Assembly (NCBI GenBank): GCA_029959365.1
Contig: JASCOA010000003.1
Coordinates: 1-64,000, forward strand
From: Microbacteriaceae bacterium PS02343
GTDB lineage: Bacteria > Actinomycetota > Actinomycetes > Actinomycetales > Microbacteriaceae
Reading direction: 5' to 3'
Length of the DNA: 64,000 bases
Shown: in pieces, positions 16,342 through 24,704 of the stretch
How positions within the stretch are numbered: the stretch's first letter is position 1
Layout: each line of letters starts with the position of its first letter
Notes under the pieces: model-generated
Told to the model about the DNA's origin: nothing
What the model saw: the letters and a program-made list of their open reading frames with translations, nothing else
The model's database searches: none
Made by a program: the position numbers and the translations under genes

Positions 16342-17421
16342 TCAGTCGCGCGCCAGGGCCGGGTAGTCGGTGTACCCGGCCGCGCCGCCGCCGTAGAGCG
16401 TGGTCGGGTCCACGTCGTTCAGCGGGGCGTTCTCGCGCAACCGCTCGACGATGTCGGGGTTGGCCAGCGCGAAGCGTCCGAGCGGGGCGATGTCGGCGAG
16501 CCCCGCCTCGATGTCGTCGGCGATCTGATCGCGCTCCCGGCCGTAGCGCACGACCAGCAGCGCGGTCGGCCACGCCTCGCGCATCGCCCGCAGCAGCGCA
16601 TCGTCGCCGAGGTGGTGCACGTGCAGGTAGGCGAGCCCGAACGGCGCGAGCGCGCCCACCAGCTGGCGGTACTGGGCGTGCACGGCATCGGCATCGCCCT
16701 CGTCGAGCCCGCCGAGCGGGAAGGCCGGCGAGATGCGGATGCCGGTGCGGTCCGCGCCGATCTCCTCGGCGACGGCGGCCGCGACCTCGACGACGAGGCG
16801 CGAGCGGTTCTCGATCGACCCGCCGTAGGCGTCCTCGCGGTGGTTCGCGTTCGGCGCCAGGAACTGGTGCAGCAGGTAGCCGTTGGCGGCGTGGATCTCG
16901 ACGCCGTCCGCGCCGGCCGCGATCGCGGAGGCCGCGGCATGCCGGAAGTCGGCGACGACGCCGGCGATCTCGTCGGTACCGAGGGCGCGCGGCACCGGGG
17001 TCTGCTGCTTGCCGGCGGGGGTGATCATCTCCTGCTCGGCGGAGATCGCCGAGGGCGCGACGGGCTGGCGGTGGTGGGGCGTGTTGTCGGGATGCGCGAT
17101 GCGCCCGACGTGCATGAGCTGGATGAACAGGCTGCCGCCGCCCGCGTGCACCGCGTCGGCGACGCCCCGCCAGCCCTCGATGTGCTCCGGGGTGTGGATG
17201 CCGGGCGTGTTCAGGTAGCCCTGCCCGTCCTCTGAGGGCTGGGTGCCCTCGGTGATGAGCAGGCCGAGCCCGGCGCGCTGCCCGTAGTACTCGGCGACGA
17301 GCGGACCGGGCGTGCCGTCGGCCTCGGCCCGGTTGCGGGTCATCGGCGCGAGGGCGAGGCGATGGGGCAGGTCGAGGCGGCCGACGGCGATCGGCGTCCA
17401 GAGCGACGAGGGCAGGGTCAT
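16342..17421 (-). CDS. Old yellow enzyme-type NADH:flavin oxidoreductase
   Basis: A 359-residue FMN-dependent ene-reductase of the NemA/OYE group. Visible are LALAPMTRNRAEADGTP (FMN binding), the TEGTQPSEDGQGY loop, FIQLMHVGR, GVEIHAANGYLLHQFLAP and NHREDAYGGSIENRSR. It would reduce activated alkenes, nitro compounds or nitrate esters with NAD(P)H. The ATG at 17421 follows GGAGG by ten bases; an earlier in-frame ATG at 17508 would add a Pro/Ser-rich tail. The divergent TetR gene and its palindrome at 17516-17543 suggest induction by an electrophile, as for NemR/NemA-type pairs. Confidence 0.9.
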   Translation of the reverse strand: MTLPSSLWTPIAVGRLDLPHRLALAPMTRNRAEADGTPGPLVAEYYGQRAGLGLLITEGTQPSEDGQGYLNTPGIHTPEHIEGWRGVADAVHAGGGSLFIQLMHVGRIAHPDNTPHHRQPVAPSAISAEQEMITPAGKQQTPVPRALGTDEIAGVVADFRHAAASAIAAGADGVEIHAANGYLLHQFLAPNANHREDAYGGSIENRSRLVVEVAAAVAEEIGADRTGIRISPAFPLGGLDEGDADAVHAQYRQLVGALAPFGLAYLHVHHLGDDALLRAMREAWPTALLVVRYGRERDQIADDIEAGLADIAPLGRFALANPDIVERLRENAPLNDVDPTTLYGGGAAGYTDYPALARD

Positions 17422-17515
17422 GATGTGGGTTCCTCCACTGATCGGTGATGCCGCGGGACGCGCCCGGGCCGCCAGATCGTGGGAGGATCGGGGGTCGGGT
17501 GAATCCATTCGACAG

Positions 17516-17543
17516 TGACTAGACTCACAATTGAGTTCAGTCA
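17516..17543. promoter_or_regulatory. Nested palindrome between OYE and TetR genes
   Basis: Two nested inverted repeats share a centre near 17529: outer arms TGACT (17516-17520) and AGTCA (17539-17543), inner arms ACTCA (17523-17527) and TGAGT (17532-17536). TAGACT at 17520-17525 could be the -10 box of the TetR gene. The arrangement is typical of an autoregulated TetR operator that also controls the divergent oxidoreductase. Confidence 0.6.
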
Positions 17544-17566
17544 GAGACTATTCCCGGAGCAGCGAG

Positions 17567-18169
17567 ATGGCCACCGATTCCCAGCCGTTGGGGCGACGCG
17601 AGCGCAACAAGCAGCAGAAGCTCGAGCGCATCGTCGCGGCGGCGAGCGAGCTCTTCGCCGAGCGCGGGGTCGACGAGGTCACGACGCAGGAGATCGCCGA
17701 GCGCGCGGACATCGGCGCGGGCACCCTCTTCCTCTACGCCAAGTCCAAGGGCGAGCTGCTGCTGCTCGTGCAGAACGCGCACTACGCGGAGGCGCTCGAG
17801 CGCGGGCGGGCGGCGGCCTCCGCCACGACCACTGCGCTCGACGCGGCGATGGCCATCGTGCAACCGGTCGTGGAGTGCAACCGACGACAGGTCGAGAACG
17901 GGCGCACCTATCTGCGCGAGATGGCGTTCGGTGACCCCGAGGAGCCCCGTCGCGCCGAGGCGCTCTCCATCGCCGCCGAGACCGAGGCTGCGATCGCCGC
18001 CGAGCTCGCCGGCGAGGGACGAGCGGATGCGGCGACCGCCGCCTCGCAGGCGCGGGTCATCACGGCCATCATGTTCGTCACGATGGCGATGGGCGCGAAC
18101 GCGGCCGCTTCGACTGCGGACATCGCGGCGGAGATCCGCGGCCAGATCAGCCTGCTCCTGCGAGCCTGA
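17567..18169 (+). CDS. TetR-family transcriptional regulator (paralogue of 11763)
   Basis: A 200-residue TetR protein: ERIVAAASELFAERGVDEV and TTQEIAERADIGAGTLFLYAKSKGELLLLVQN in the first ~60 residues, then a ligand domain with ENGRTYLREMAFGDP that is nearly shared with the TetR gene at 11763. The ATG at 17567 is preferred to a TTG at 17531 because GGAG lies seven bases before it. Divergent from the OYE/SDR pair, which it probably controls. Confidence 0.87.
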   Translation: MATDSQPLGRRERNKQQKLERIVAAASELFAERGVDEVTTQEIAERADIGAGTLFLYAKSKGELLLLVQNAHYAEALERGRAAASATTTALDAAMAIVQPVVECNRRQVENGRTYLREMAFGDPEEPRRAEALSIAAETEAAIAAELAGEGRADAATAASQARVITAIMFVTMAMGANAAASTADIAAEIRGQISLLLRA

Positions 18170-18193
18170 CCCGCTCGATCGGGCCGGGCGCGG

Positions 18194-18640
18194 TCAGTCC
18201 TTGCGCGGCCAGGTCGCGGCCCCGCGCTGCTCGATCGCCTCGTTGAAGCGGCGCAGCAGGTCGGCGAACTGCGAGACCTCCCCCGCGGACCAGTCGCCCA
18301 TGATCTCGCCGATCGCCGAGACGTAGCGCGTGCGAGCGCGCTGCAGGCGCTCGAGGCCGTCGGCCGAGATCACGAGCTTGCGGGCCATGCCGCCGTCGGG
18401 ATCGGGGATGCGCTCGATCAGCCCCGCCTTCATCGCGGCGGTGGTCTGCCGCTGCAGCGTCGAGGCGTCGAGGCGGAAGGCCTCGCTGAGCTCGGCGATC
18501 GACATGGGGCCCTGCACGTGCAGCCGGCTCAGCAGCAGGTAGGCGCTGCGCTCGAGGCCGCCCTCGGTGCGGTGCTGCGCGATCGCGTAGCGGCTCAGCA
18601 GCATCTGCTCGTACTCGACGTCGGCGTCGCGCCGTTCCAT
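18194..18640 (-). CDS. MarR-family transcriptional regulator
   Basis: A 148-residue MarR regulator with the winged-helix core SIAELSEAFRLDASTLQRQTTAAMKAGLIERIPDP at ~47-80 and dimerisation helices at both ends. GAGAGGAG precedes the ATG at 18640. It is divergent from the DHA2 efflux gene, and a perfect palindrome lies between them, so it most likely represses the pump until a drug-like ligand binds. Confidence 0.88.
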   Translation of the reverse strand: MERRDADVEYEQMLLSRYAIAQHRTEGGLERSAYLLLSRLHVQGPMSIAELSEAFRLDASTLQRQTTAAMKAGLIERIPDPDGGMARKLVISADGLERLQRARTRYVSAIGEIMGDWSAGEVSQFADLLRRFNEAIEQRGAATWPRKD

Positions 18641-18676
18641 GCGGGCTCCTCTCGGCGGACCCCATCCTATCCGCTA

Positions 18677-18691
18677 TATGCATCATGCATA
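18677..18691. promoter_or_regulatory. MarR operator between regulator and efflux pump
   Basis: TATGCATCATGCATA is a perfect 15-bp palindrome with a single central base, and a third related half-site, TGCATAT, follows at 18704-18710. It lies in an AT-rich stretch where promoters for both divergent genes are expected: TAGGAT on the minus strand at 18671-18666 (read as ATCCTA on the plus strand) and TAGAGT on the plus strand at 18699-18704. Confidence 0.7.
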
Positions 18692-18733
18692 ATTTGTGTA
18701 GAGTGCATATCTGCCGTCGACCCGAGGAGCACC

Positions 18734-20173
18734 GTGACCGCCACCCGCACCGCCCGACCCGGACTGCTCATCGGCGTGCTCGCCTTCGCCGGCATCGCCG
18801 CCTCGATCACGCAGACGATGATCACCCCCCTCATCGCGCTGCTGCCGGGCATCTTCGACACCTCCTCGGCGAACACCGCCTGGATCGTCACGGCCACGCT
18901 GCTGGCGGCCGCCGTCGCGGTGCCGATCGCCGGCCGCCTGGGCGACCTCTTCGGCAAGAAGCGCATGATCCTCGTCAGCACGCTGCCGCTCATCCTCGGC
19001 GCCGTCGTCTGCGCGCTCGCCCCCACGGTCGAGATCATGATCGCCGGCCGTGCGATGCAGGGCCTCGGCATGGGCATGGTGCCCCTCGCGATCGCGCTGC
19101 TACGCGACGGCGTACCGCGCGAGCGGCTCTCCTCCGCCATCGCCACCGTCAGCGCCACGCTCGGCATCGGCGGCGCTGTGGGCCTGCCGGTCGCGGCCGC
19201 GGTCATCGAGTTCGCCGACTGGCGCGCGCTCTTCTGGGGCAGCGCGGTCGTGACAGCCCTCACCGCGGTCGCGATCCTGCGCGTGGCCCCGAACTCCCCC
19301 GCGGGCGCCCGCGGTCAGCGCTTCGACGGCCTCGGCGCCGCCGGGCTCGCGGTCGGCCTGGTCAGCCTGCTGCTCGCGGTCTCCAAGGGCTCGGAGTGGG
19401 GATGGGCGTCGCCGCTCACCCTCGGCCTGCTCGCGCTCGCCGTCGTCGCACTGCTGCTCTGGGGCGTCTGGGAGCTGCGCACGAAGGATCCGCTGGTCGA
19501 CCTGCGCACCACCGCCCGTCCGCGCGTGCTGCTCACCAACGTCGCCTCGATCTTCGTCGGCTTCGGCATGTACGCGAGCATGCTGGTGCTGCCGCAGGTG
19601 CTGCAGCTGCCCTCGTCCACCGGGTACGGGCTGGGCCAGAGCATCCTGCAGGCCGGCCTCTGGATGGCCCCCGCCGGCATCATGATGCTGCTGCTCTCCC
19701 CCGTCGGCGGACGCCTCACCGACGCCCGCGGCCCCAAGTTCACCCTCGTGCTCGGCGCGACGATCATCGCCGCCGGCTACGGCGTCGCCCTGCTCGGCAT
19801 GGGCAGCACCTGGGGCATCCTCGCCACCGGCCTCGTCATCAACAGCGGCGTCGCCTTCGCTTACGGCGCCATGCCGGCGCTGATCATGGGCGCGGTGCCG
19901 CAGAGCGAGACCGCCGCCGCCAACGGCTTCAACGCGCTCATGCGCTCGCTCGGTACCACGATCGGCGCAGCGGTGATCGGCGTCGTGCTCTCGCAGATGA
20001 CGACGCCGCTCGGCGCCGTGGCGGTGCCGTCGGAGTCGGGCTTCCGCATCGCGCTGATCCTCGGCGCGGGCATCGCCGTGATCGCCGCCGTGCTGGCAGC
20101 GGTCATCCCGGCCTCGAAGCCCGTCGAACGCGCCGTGGCGATCGAGGCGGAGCCGGAGCGGGTCTCCGCCTAG
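18734..20173 (+). CDS. DHA2-family MFS drug efflux transporter
   Basis: A 479-residue major-facilitator protein of the 14-helix EmrB/QacA type. It shows PIAGRLGDLFGKKRMILVST (motif A in the loop between helices 2 and 3), GRAMQGLGMGMVPLAIALLRD and GIGGAVGLPVAAAVI (motif C, antiporter signature). The GTG at 18734 follows GAGGAG by four bases; upstream in-frame codons belong to the antisense MarR gene. It probably exports lipophilic or cationic toxic compounds with proton antiport. Its stop overlaps the end of the convergent lipid kinase by 4 bp. Confidence 0.9.
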   Translation: MTATRTARPGLLIGVLAFAGIAASITQTMITPLIALLPGIFDTSSANTAWIVTATLLAAAVAVPIAGRLGDLFGKKRMILVSTLPLILGAVVCALAPTVEIMIAGRAMQGLGMGMVPLAIALLRDGVPRERLSSAIATVSATLGIGGAVGLPVAAAVIEFADWRALFWGSAVVTALTAVAILRVAPNSPAGARGQRFDGLGAAGLAVGLVSLLLAVSKGSEWGWASPLTLGLLALAVVALLLWGVWELRTKDPLVDLRTTARPRVLLTNVASIFVGFGMYASMLVLPQVLQLPSSTGYGLGQSILQAGLWMAPAGIMMLLLSPVGGRLTDARGPKFTLVLGATIIAAGYGVALLGMGSTWGILATGLVINSGVAFAYGAMPALIMGAVPQSETAAANGFNALMRSLGTTIGAAVIGVVLSQMTTPLGAVAVPSESGFRIALILGAGIAVIAAVLAAVIPASKPVERAVAIEAEPERVSA

Positions 20174-21123
20174 CCCTCCTGCGGCACCCGCACGCGCAGC
20201 GCGCCCTCGTCGACGGTGGTGCGGAACGCGACCGCGCGGCCGAAGCCGTCACCGTCGAGCTCGATCTCCTGCGGGGTCTCGAAGCGGGCCGAGAAGCGGC
20301 GGGCCTGCACGTAGTTGAGCGCGTCGATCGGCCGCTCGCCGAACAGCTTGCGCAGCGGGGTGCGGCGGATGATGCCGTTCTCCAGCACCACCTTCGCGAT
20401 CACCTGCAGCCAGCTGCCCACGCCTTCGGGGCTGAGCAGCAGTACGTCGAACAGGCCGTCGTCGATCGACGCATCCGGCAGCAGCAGGATGTTGCCGGTG
20501 AGGGTGCCGCAGTTGCCGACGATCACGGTGTTGGCCTTCAGCCGCTTGCGCGAGCCGTCGTCGAGCCGGTAGCGCAGGTGCAGCACGTTCTCGTCGCGCA
20601 GCGCCACGACGATCGCCTTGACGTAGGCGAGCCAGCCGATCTTGGCCTTGAGCTCCTCGTCGGTGGCGGCGAGCATCTTGGCGTCGATGCCCACGCCGGC
20701 CATGACGAGGAAGGCGTGCCTGGCGACCGAGCCGTCCTCCTTGCGGATCTCGATGCGGCCCAGGTCGATCGCGCGCTCGTCGCCGGTGAACGCGGAGTGG
20801 ATCGAGTGCTCGACGTCGTCGAGGGTCAGGTTCATGTTGCGGGCGAGCAGGTTGCCCGTGCCCGAGGGCAGCAGCGCGAAGGCCACGTCGTGCCCGGCCA
20901 CCGTCTCGGCCACGATGCGTACGGTGCCGTCGCCGCCGGCCGCGATCACCAGGTCGACGCCCGCGTCGAGCGCCTCCTGCGCGGCCCCGCGGCCCGGGTC
21001 CTCCTTCGAGGTCTCGAACCAGAGCGTCTCGTCCCAGCCGGCCTCGGCCTGCTCGCGGTCGACGACGGCCTTCACGGCGTCGAGATCGATTTTGACGGGG
21101 TTGTAGACGACGGCTGCGCGCAC
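20170..21123 (-). CDS. Diacylglycerol/sphingosine kinase-like lipid kinase (YegS/DgkB type)
   Basis: A 317-residue protein with a diacylglycerol-kinase catalytic domain: VVYNPVK at the N-terminus, AAGGDGTVR at residues ~61-69 (nucleotide-binding GGDGT), LLPSGTGNLLARN and DLGRIE, then a C-terminal beta-sandwich with GNCGTLTGNILLLPDASIDDGLFD. Such enzymes phosphorylate diacylglycerol or a related lipid at the membrane face. The GTG at 21123 with GAGAGG upstream is chosen; the open frame continues into unrelated sequence. It overlaps the convergent efflux gene by 4 bp. Confidence 0.88.
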   Translation of the reverse strand: MRAAVVYNPVKIDLDAVKAVVDREQAEAGWDETLWFETSKEDPGRGAAQEALDAGVDLVIAAGGDGTVRIVAETVAGHDVAFALLPSGTGNLLARNMNLTLDDVEHSIHSAFTGDERAIDLGRIEIRKEDGSVARHAFLVMAGVGIDAKMLAATDEELKAKIGWLAYVKAIVVALRDENVLHLRYRLDDGSRKRLKANTVIVGNCGTLTGNILLLPDASIDDGLFDVLLLSPEGVGSWLQVIAKVVLENGIIRRTPLRKLFGERPIDALNYVQARRFSARFETPQEIELDGDGFGRAVAFRTTVDEGALRVRVPQEG

Positions 21124-21236
21124 GGACGGTACCTCTCGATGGGACGGATGTGGGCCATCCTCATCCCATCGCAGCGGAGCGGATGCGCGCTCGAGTCCAC
21201 CCCGCGCTCGCAGGTTCCGTGCCGCCGGGCGCGGTC

Positions 21237-22487
21237 TCAGACCGCGGCGCCGGTGAGGATGGCGTTGCACTCGCGCTGCAGCGCGACATCCGCCCACATC
21301 GGATGGTGCGGCGCCGCGTTCGAGCACACGATCGACCCCCAGGCCCCGTAGCGCGCCGACAGGCGCATCGCGGTGCGGCACCATCCGGCGCCGATCGCGT
21401 CCTCCTCGAATCGGCCGTGCAGCGGCGTGTAGCCGACCCAGCCCTCGCCGAAGACGAGCGGCAGACCGCGCAGCCTCGCGAAGTCCGAGGCCGCGGCGAT
21501 CCAGTTCGCGAGCCGCTCGCGCATGAGCGGCGCCCACGCGTGGTACCGCTCGACGAGCCAGCGGTCGAAGGCGGCCGGGTCGCACCAGTCGTGCAGGTAG
21601 AGCTCGCGGCCGACGACGGTGGCCTCCAGCTTCCAGGCGTTCTCGGCGCCGGGATGCCAGTCGTCCAGGTCGGGTGCGCCCGGTCGCAGCAGCTCGTCGC
21701 GCACCCGCTGCTGCGGGAACGGCAGCGCGGGCGAGCGCAGCGCGAACTCGGTCTGCATCTGCTCGAGCACGCCGTTGATGTACGGGTGGAAGACCGCCAC
21801 CTCCATGTTGCGGGGCAGGTCGGCGAGCGATCCGGTGGGCACCCCCGCGTAGTTGGCCGTGCAGAGCACGTCGCGGTGCCGCTGCTTGAACGCGTCGATG
21901 CCGCGCTCGAGCCAGGGCGTGAGCTCGCGCACGGGGTCGCCCTCGACCCCGTCCGTGAGGCGGCTGAACTGCACCTCGTTGTGCAGCTCGACGAAGGCGA
22001 TCGTGCCGTCGAGCCCCTCGGCGGCGAGCGCGTCGACCAGGTCGGCGAGCGCGTTCGCGAGGTGCACCGGTCGCTCGGCGGGCGGCACCGCGACGATGGC
22101 GTCGTACCAGCGACGGTCGGCCGAGAAGCTCGTCGACTGCTGGTACTCCCAGCTGGAGACGATCACCCGGAAGCCGTGCCGCTGCGCGGCGCGGAACAGC
22201 CGCAGGGTGTGCTCGAGCGGATCGAGCTCGGTGGGGCCGGCGATGTCGTACCAGCGGGTGCGCTGCCCGAAGCCGCCGCCGAGCGGCTCGATCCGCAGCG
22301 GCTCGGTGCTCGCCGCCGCCCCGAAGAGCCGCAACGGCATCGCGCAGATGCGGATGGTGTTGTAGCCGCGGTCCGCGGCCTGCTCGAAGGCCGCGTCGAG
22401 GTCGGCGAAGGGCTCCCCCGGCCCCGTGCGGGTGTACCAGCTGAAGTCCCACAGCGTGATCGTCAGCTGCTCGTCCGTACCCTGCAC
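21237..22487 (-). CDS. Cellulase-like glycoside hydrolase (clan A fold)
   Basis: A 416-residue cytosolic-looking TIM-barrel protein. It begins LTITLWDFSWYTRTGP, typical of the sugar-binding cellulase-like family; likely catalytic glutamates are in VELHNEVQF (acid/base, near residue 160) and VFGEGWVGY (nucleophile, near 356). No signal peptide is visible, so it may act on imported oligosaccharides. The GTG at 22487 is nine bases after GAGGAG; the frame is open further upstream but reads as Arg-rich shadow. A Gfo/Idh dehydrogenase and LacI regulator nearby fit a sugar-use role. Confidence 0.75.
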   Translation of the reverse strand: MQGTDEQLTITLWDFSWYTRTGPGEPFADLDAAFEQAADRGYNTIRICAMPLRLFGAAASTEPLRIEPLGGGFGQRTRWYDIAGPTELDPLEHTLRLFRAAQRHGFRVIVSSWEYQQSTSFSADRRWYDAIVAVPPAERPVHLANALADLVDALAAEGLDGTIAFVELHNEVQFSRLTDGVEGDPVRELTPWLERGIDAFKQRHRDVLCTANYAGVPTGSLADLPRNMEVAVFHPYINGVLEQMQTEFALRSPALPFPQQRVRDELLRPGAPDLDDWHPGAENAWKLEATVVGRELYLHDWCDPAAFDRWLVERYHAWAPLMRERLANWIAAASDFARLRGLPLVFGEGWVGYTPLHGRFEEDAIGAGWCRTAMRLSARYGAWGSIVCSNAAPHHPMWADVALQRECNAILTGAAV

Positions 22488-22683
22488 CGTTCGCGCTCCT
22501 CGCTCGCCGCCTCGGTCGGCGACCCTCCACGGTAGGCCGCGGGCGCGCATCCGCTCCATGGAGGCATCGACGGCCGCGCGTGGACGAAGCGACGACGCGT
22601 GTTCCTGAGATGCGGCGGTGAGCCCGCCCCATGGCCGGGAGGACGGACGGATGCTGGCCCCATCCCCTGAGAGGCGGTCCACC

Positions 22684-23691
22684 ATGTCCCAGCGCAGCGG
22701 CAAGGCAGTGCAGTACGAGCGCTTCGGCGCGTTCGACGTCGTGCAGATCGTGCCGATCGAGCGGCCCTCCCCCGGCCCCGGCGAGATCGTCGTGGAGGTC
22801 GCGGCGGCGGGGCTCAACCACATCGAGCGCTTCCTGCGCGAGGGCCGGCTGCAGGATCGCCTGACGGTGGAGCTGCCCGCCCGGCAGGGCGTCGACTTCT
22901 CGGGTGTCGTCGTGACGGTCGGCGAGGGCGCGAAGCGCTTCAAGGTCGGCGACGAGGTGCTCGGCCACGCTCCCGAGGGCGGCACGCACGCCACCTGGGT
23001 GACGGTGCCCGAGACCGCCGCGATCCGCAAGCCCGTGCGCCTGCCCCTCGAGGTGGCGGGCGGCCTCTACCTGGCCGGCTGCACGGCCGTCGAGATCGTC
23101 GACGGTCTGCGGCTGGGTCGCGACGACACCGTGGTCATCAGCGCGGCGGCGGGCGGCGTCGGTCACATCCAGGCTCAGCTGGCGCGCCAGGCTGGGGCGC
23201 ACGTGATCAGCCTCGGCAGCGACGGCAACCACGACTTCCTGCGGCAGATCGGCACGCATCCGGTGCTCTACGGCGACGGCGAGGAGCAGCGCATCCGCTC
23301 GGCTGCCGAGGGCCGGGCGATCACCGCGTTCATCGACAACCACGGCTCGGGCGCCGAGCTGGCTCGGCGGCTCGGCGTGGCCGACGGCCGCTTCGTCGCG
23401 AGCGAGCAGCGCCGCGACGTCGAGGTGCGCCTGCTGCGCGCACCCGCCGGCGACACCGAGAGCGAGCAGCGCCTGACCCGGCTCGCCAAGCTCGTGGCCG
23501 ATCGGCAGCTCACCGTGCTGGTCTCGGGCTACTACCCCTTCGACCTCATCACCGAGGCCTACCGCGACCTGGCCGAGCTGCACTCGCGCGGCAAGGTCGT
23601 GGTGGGCATGCAGGCCGTCGAGCGCGGCGAGCGGCAGGGCTGGTACCTCACCGAGAAGGCCCGCACGCTGCACCAGCGCGCGGAGGCCTAG
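22684..23691 (+). CDS. Zinc-binding-type alcohol dehydrogenase / quinone reductase (MDR)
   Basis: A 335-residue medium-chain reductase: the GroES-like N-terminal domain with AAAGLNHIERFLREG and RQGVDFSGVVVTVG, and a Rossmann domain with ISAAAGGVGHIQAQLARQAGAHVI near residue 155. No zinc ligands are seen, so it belongs with the zinc-free quinone-reductase-like proteins. GAGAGGCGG precedes the ATG at 22684. Its stop overlaps the end of the convergent LacI gene by 4 bp. Substrate unknown. Confidence 0.85.
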   Translation: MSQRSGKAVQYERFGAFDVVQIVPIERPSPGPGEIVVEVAAAGLNHIERFLREGRLQDRLTVELPARQGVDFSGVVVTVGEGAKRFKVGDEVLGHAPEGGTHATWVTVPETAAIRKPVRLPLEVAGGLYLAGCTAVEIVDGLRLGRDDTVVISAAAGGVGHIQAQLARQAGAHVISLGSDGNHDFLRQIGTHPVLYGDGEEQRIRSAAEGRAITAFIDNHGSGAELARRLGVADGRFVASEQRRDVEVRLLRAPAGDTESEQRLTRLAKLVADRQLTVLVSGYYPFDLITEAYRDLAELHSRGKVVVGMQAVERGERQGWYLTEKARTLHQRAEA

Positions 23692-24695
23692 CGGGCGGCC
23701 CCGCTCGACTCGCGCACGACGAGCTCGCCCGCGATGAGCGACGGCCCCGTCGCGCCGCCCGCCAGGCGGTCGAGCGCGGCCTCGGCCATCGCCTCGATCG
23801 GCTGGCGCAGCGAGGTCAGCGGCGGGGCGCTGTACTCGCCCTCCCAGGTGCCGTCGAAGCCGACGACGGCCACGTCCTCGGGCACGCGGAGGCCGGCATC
23901 GCGCAGGGCGCGCAGCAGGCCGATCGCGATGAGGTCCGAGGCGGCGACCACCGCATCCGGCAGCTCGGCGAGCTGCGTCAGCAGGCGACCGGATGCGAGC
24001 CCGCCCTCCCGCGAGTAGACGGCCTCGATCGCCGGGCCGGGCTCCAGGCCCGCCGCGCGGCAGGCCTCCTCCCAGCCGCGGCGTCGCGGCTCCGGCCGGC
24101 CCCGCGCATCCGCGCCGGTCTCGCCGAGGAAGGCGATGCGGCGCCGACCGAGGGCGGCGAGGTGCGCCGCTGCCGCGGCGGCGCCGGCGGCGAGGTCCAC
24201 GCCGATGCCGGTGCCCTCATCCGCTCGGTCCATGCTGTTGAGGAGCAGCCAGGGCACGCCCAGCGCGTCGATCGGCGCACGGTCGAAGGGGGCGCCGGCG
24301 AGCAGCAGCACGCCGTCGACCTGGCGGGCGGCGAGGTCGCGCATGCGCTCCCGCAGGGCCCGCTCATCGGGGGTGGAGGTGGTCAGCAGCAGGTCGAGAC
24401 CGCGGGCGCGCGCCGCGTCCTCGACCGCGCTCGCCAGCTCGGCGAAGAAGGGGTTCGCGAAGATGCGGATGCCGCCGACCGGCGCGAGCAGCGCGACGGT
24501 GCGCGACGAGCCGGAGCGCAGCGCTCTCGCGGCCGCGTTGGGCTGGTAGCCGAGCTCGGCGATCGCGGCGCGCACCCGCTTGGCCGTGGCCGCGGCCACC
24601 GGCGCCCCGCCGTTGAGCGTGTACGACACCACGGCGTCGCTCACGCCGGCGAGGCGCGCGACGTCGCGGCGGGTCACGCGGCGGGGCTCGATCAT
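23688..24695 (-). CDS. LacI-family transcriptional regulator
   Basis: A 335-residue LacI/GalR regulator. The HTH is at ~8-30 (RRDVARLAGVSDAVVSYTLNGG), followed by LGYQPNAAARAL and the effector-binding fold with DLIAIGLLRAL and VVGFDGTWEGEY. The ATG at 24695 is preceded by TAGGTT (minus strand, 24707-24702) six bases upstream, so it can be made from its own leaderless transcript, although it follows the Gfo/Idh gene by only nine bases. It probably controls that gene through the site at 25999-26010. Confidence 0.88.
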   Translation of the reverse strand: MIEPRRVTRRDVARLAGVSDAVVSYTLNGGAPVAAATAKRVRAAIAELGYQPNAAARALRSGSSRTVALLAPVGGIRIFANPFFAELASAVEDAARARGLDLLLTTSTPDERALRERMRDLAARQVDGVLLLAGAPFDRAPIDALGVPWLLLNSMDRADEGTGIGVDLAAGAAAAAAHLAALGRRRIAFLGETGADARGRPEPRRRGWEEACRAAGLEPGPAIEAVYSREGGLASGRLLTQLAELPDAVVAASDLIAIGLLRALRDAGLRVPEDVAVVGFDGTWEGEYSAPPLTSLRQPIEAMAEAALDRLAGGATGPSLIAGELVVRESSGAAR

Positions 24696-24704
24696 GCCGA
24701 CAAC

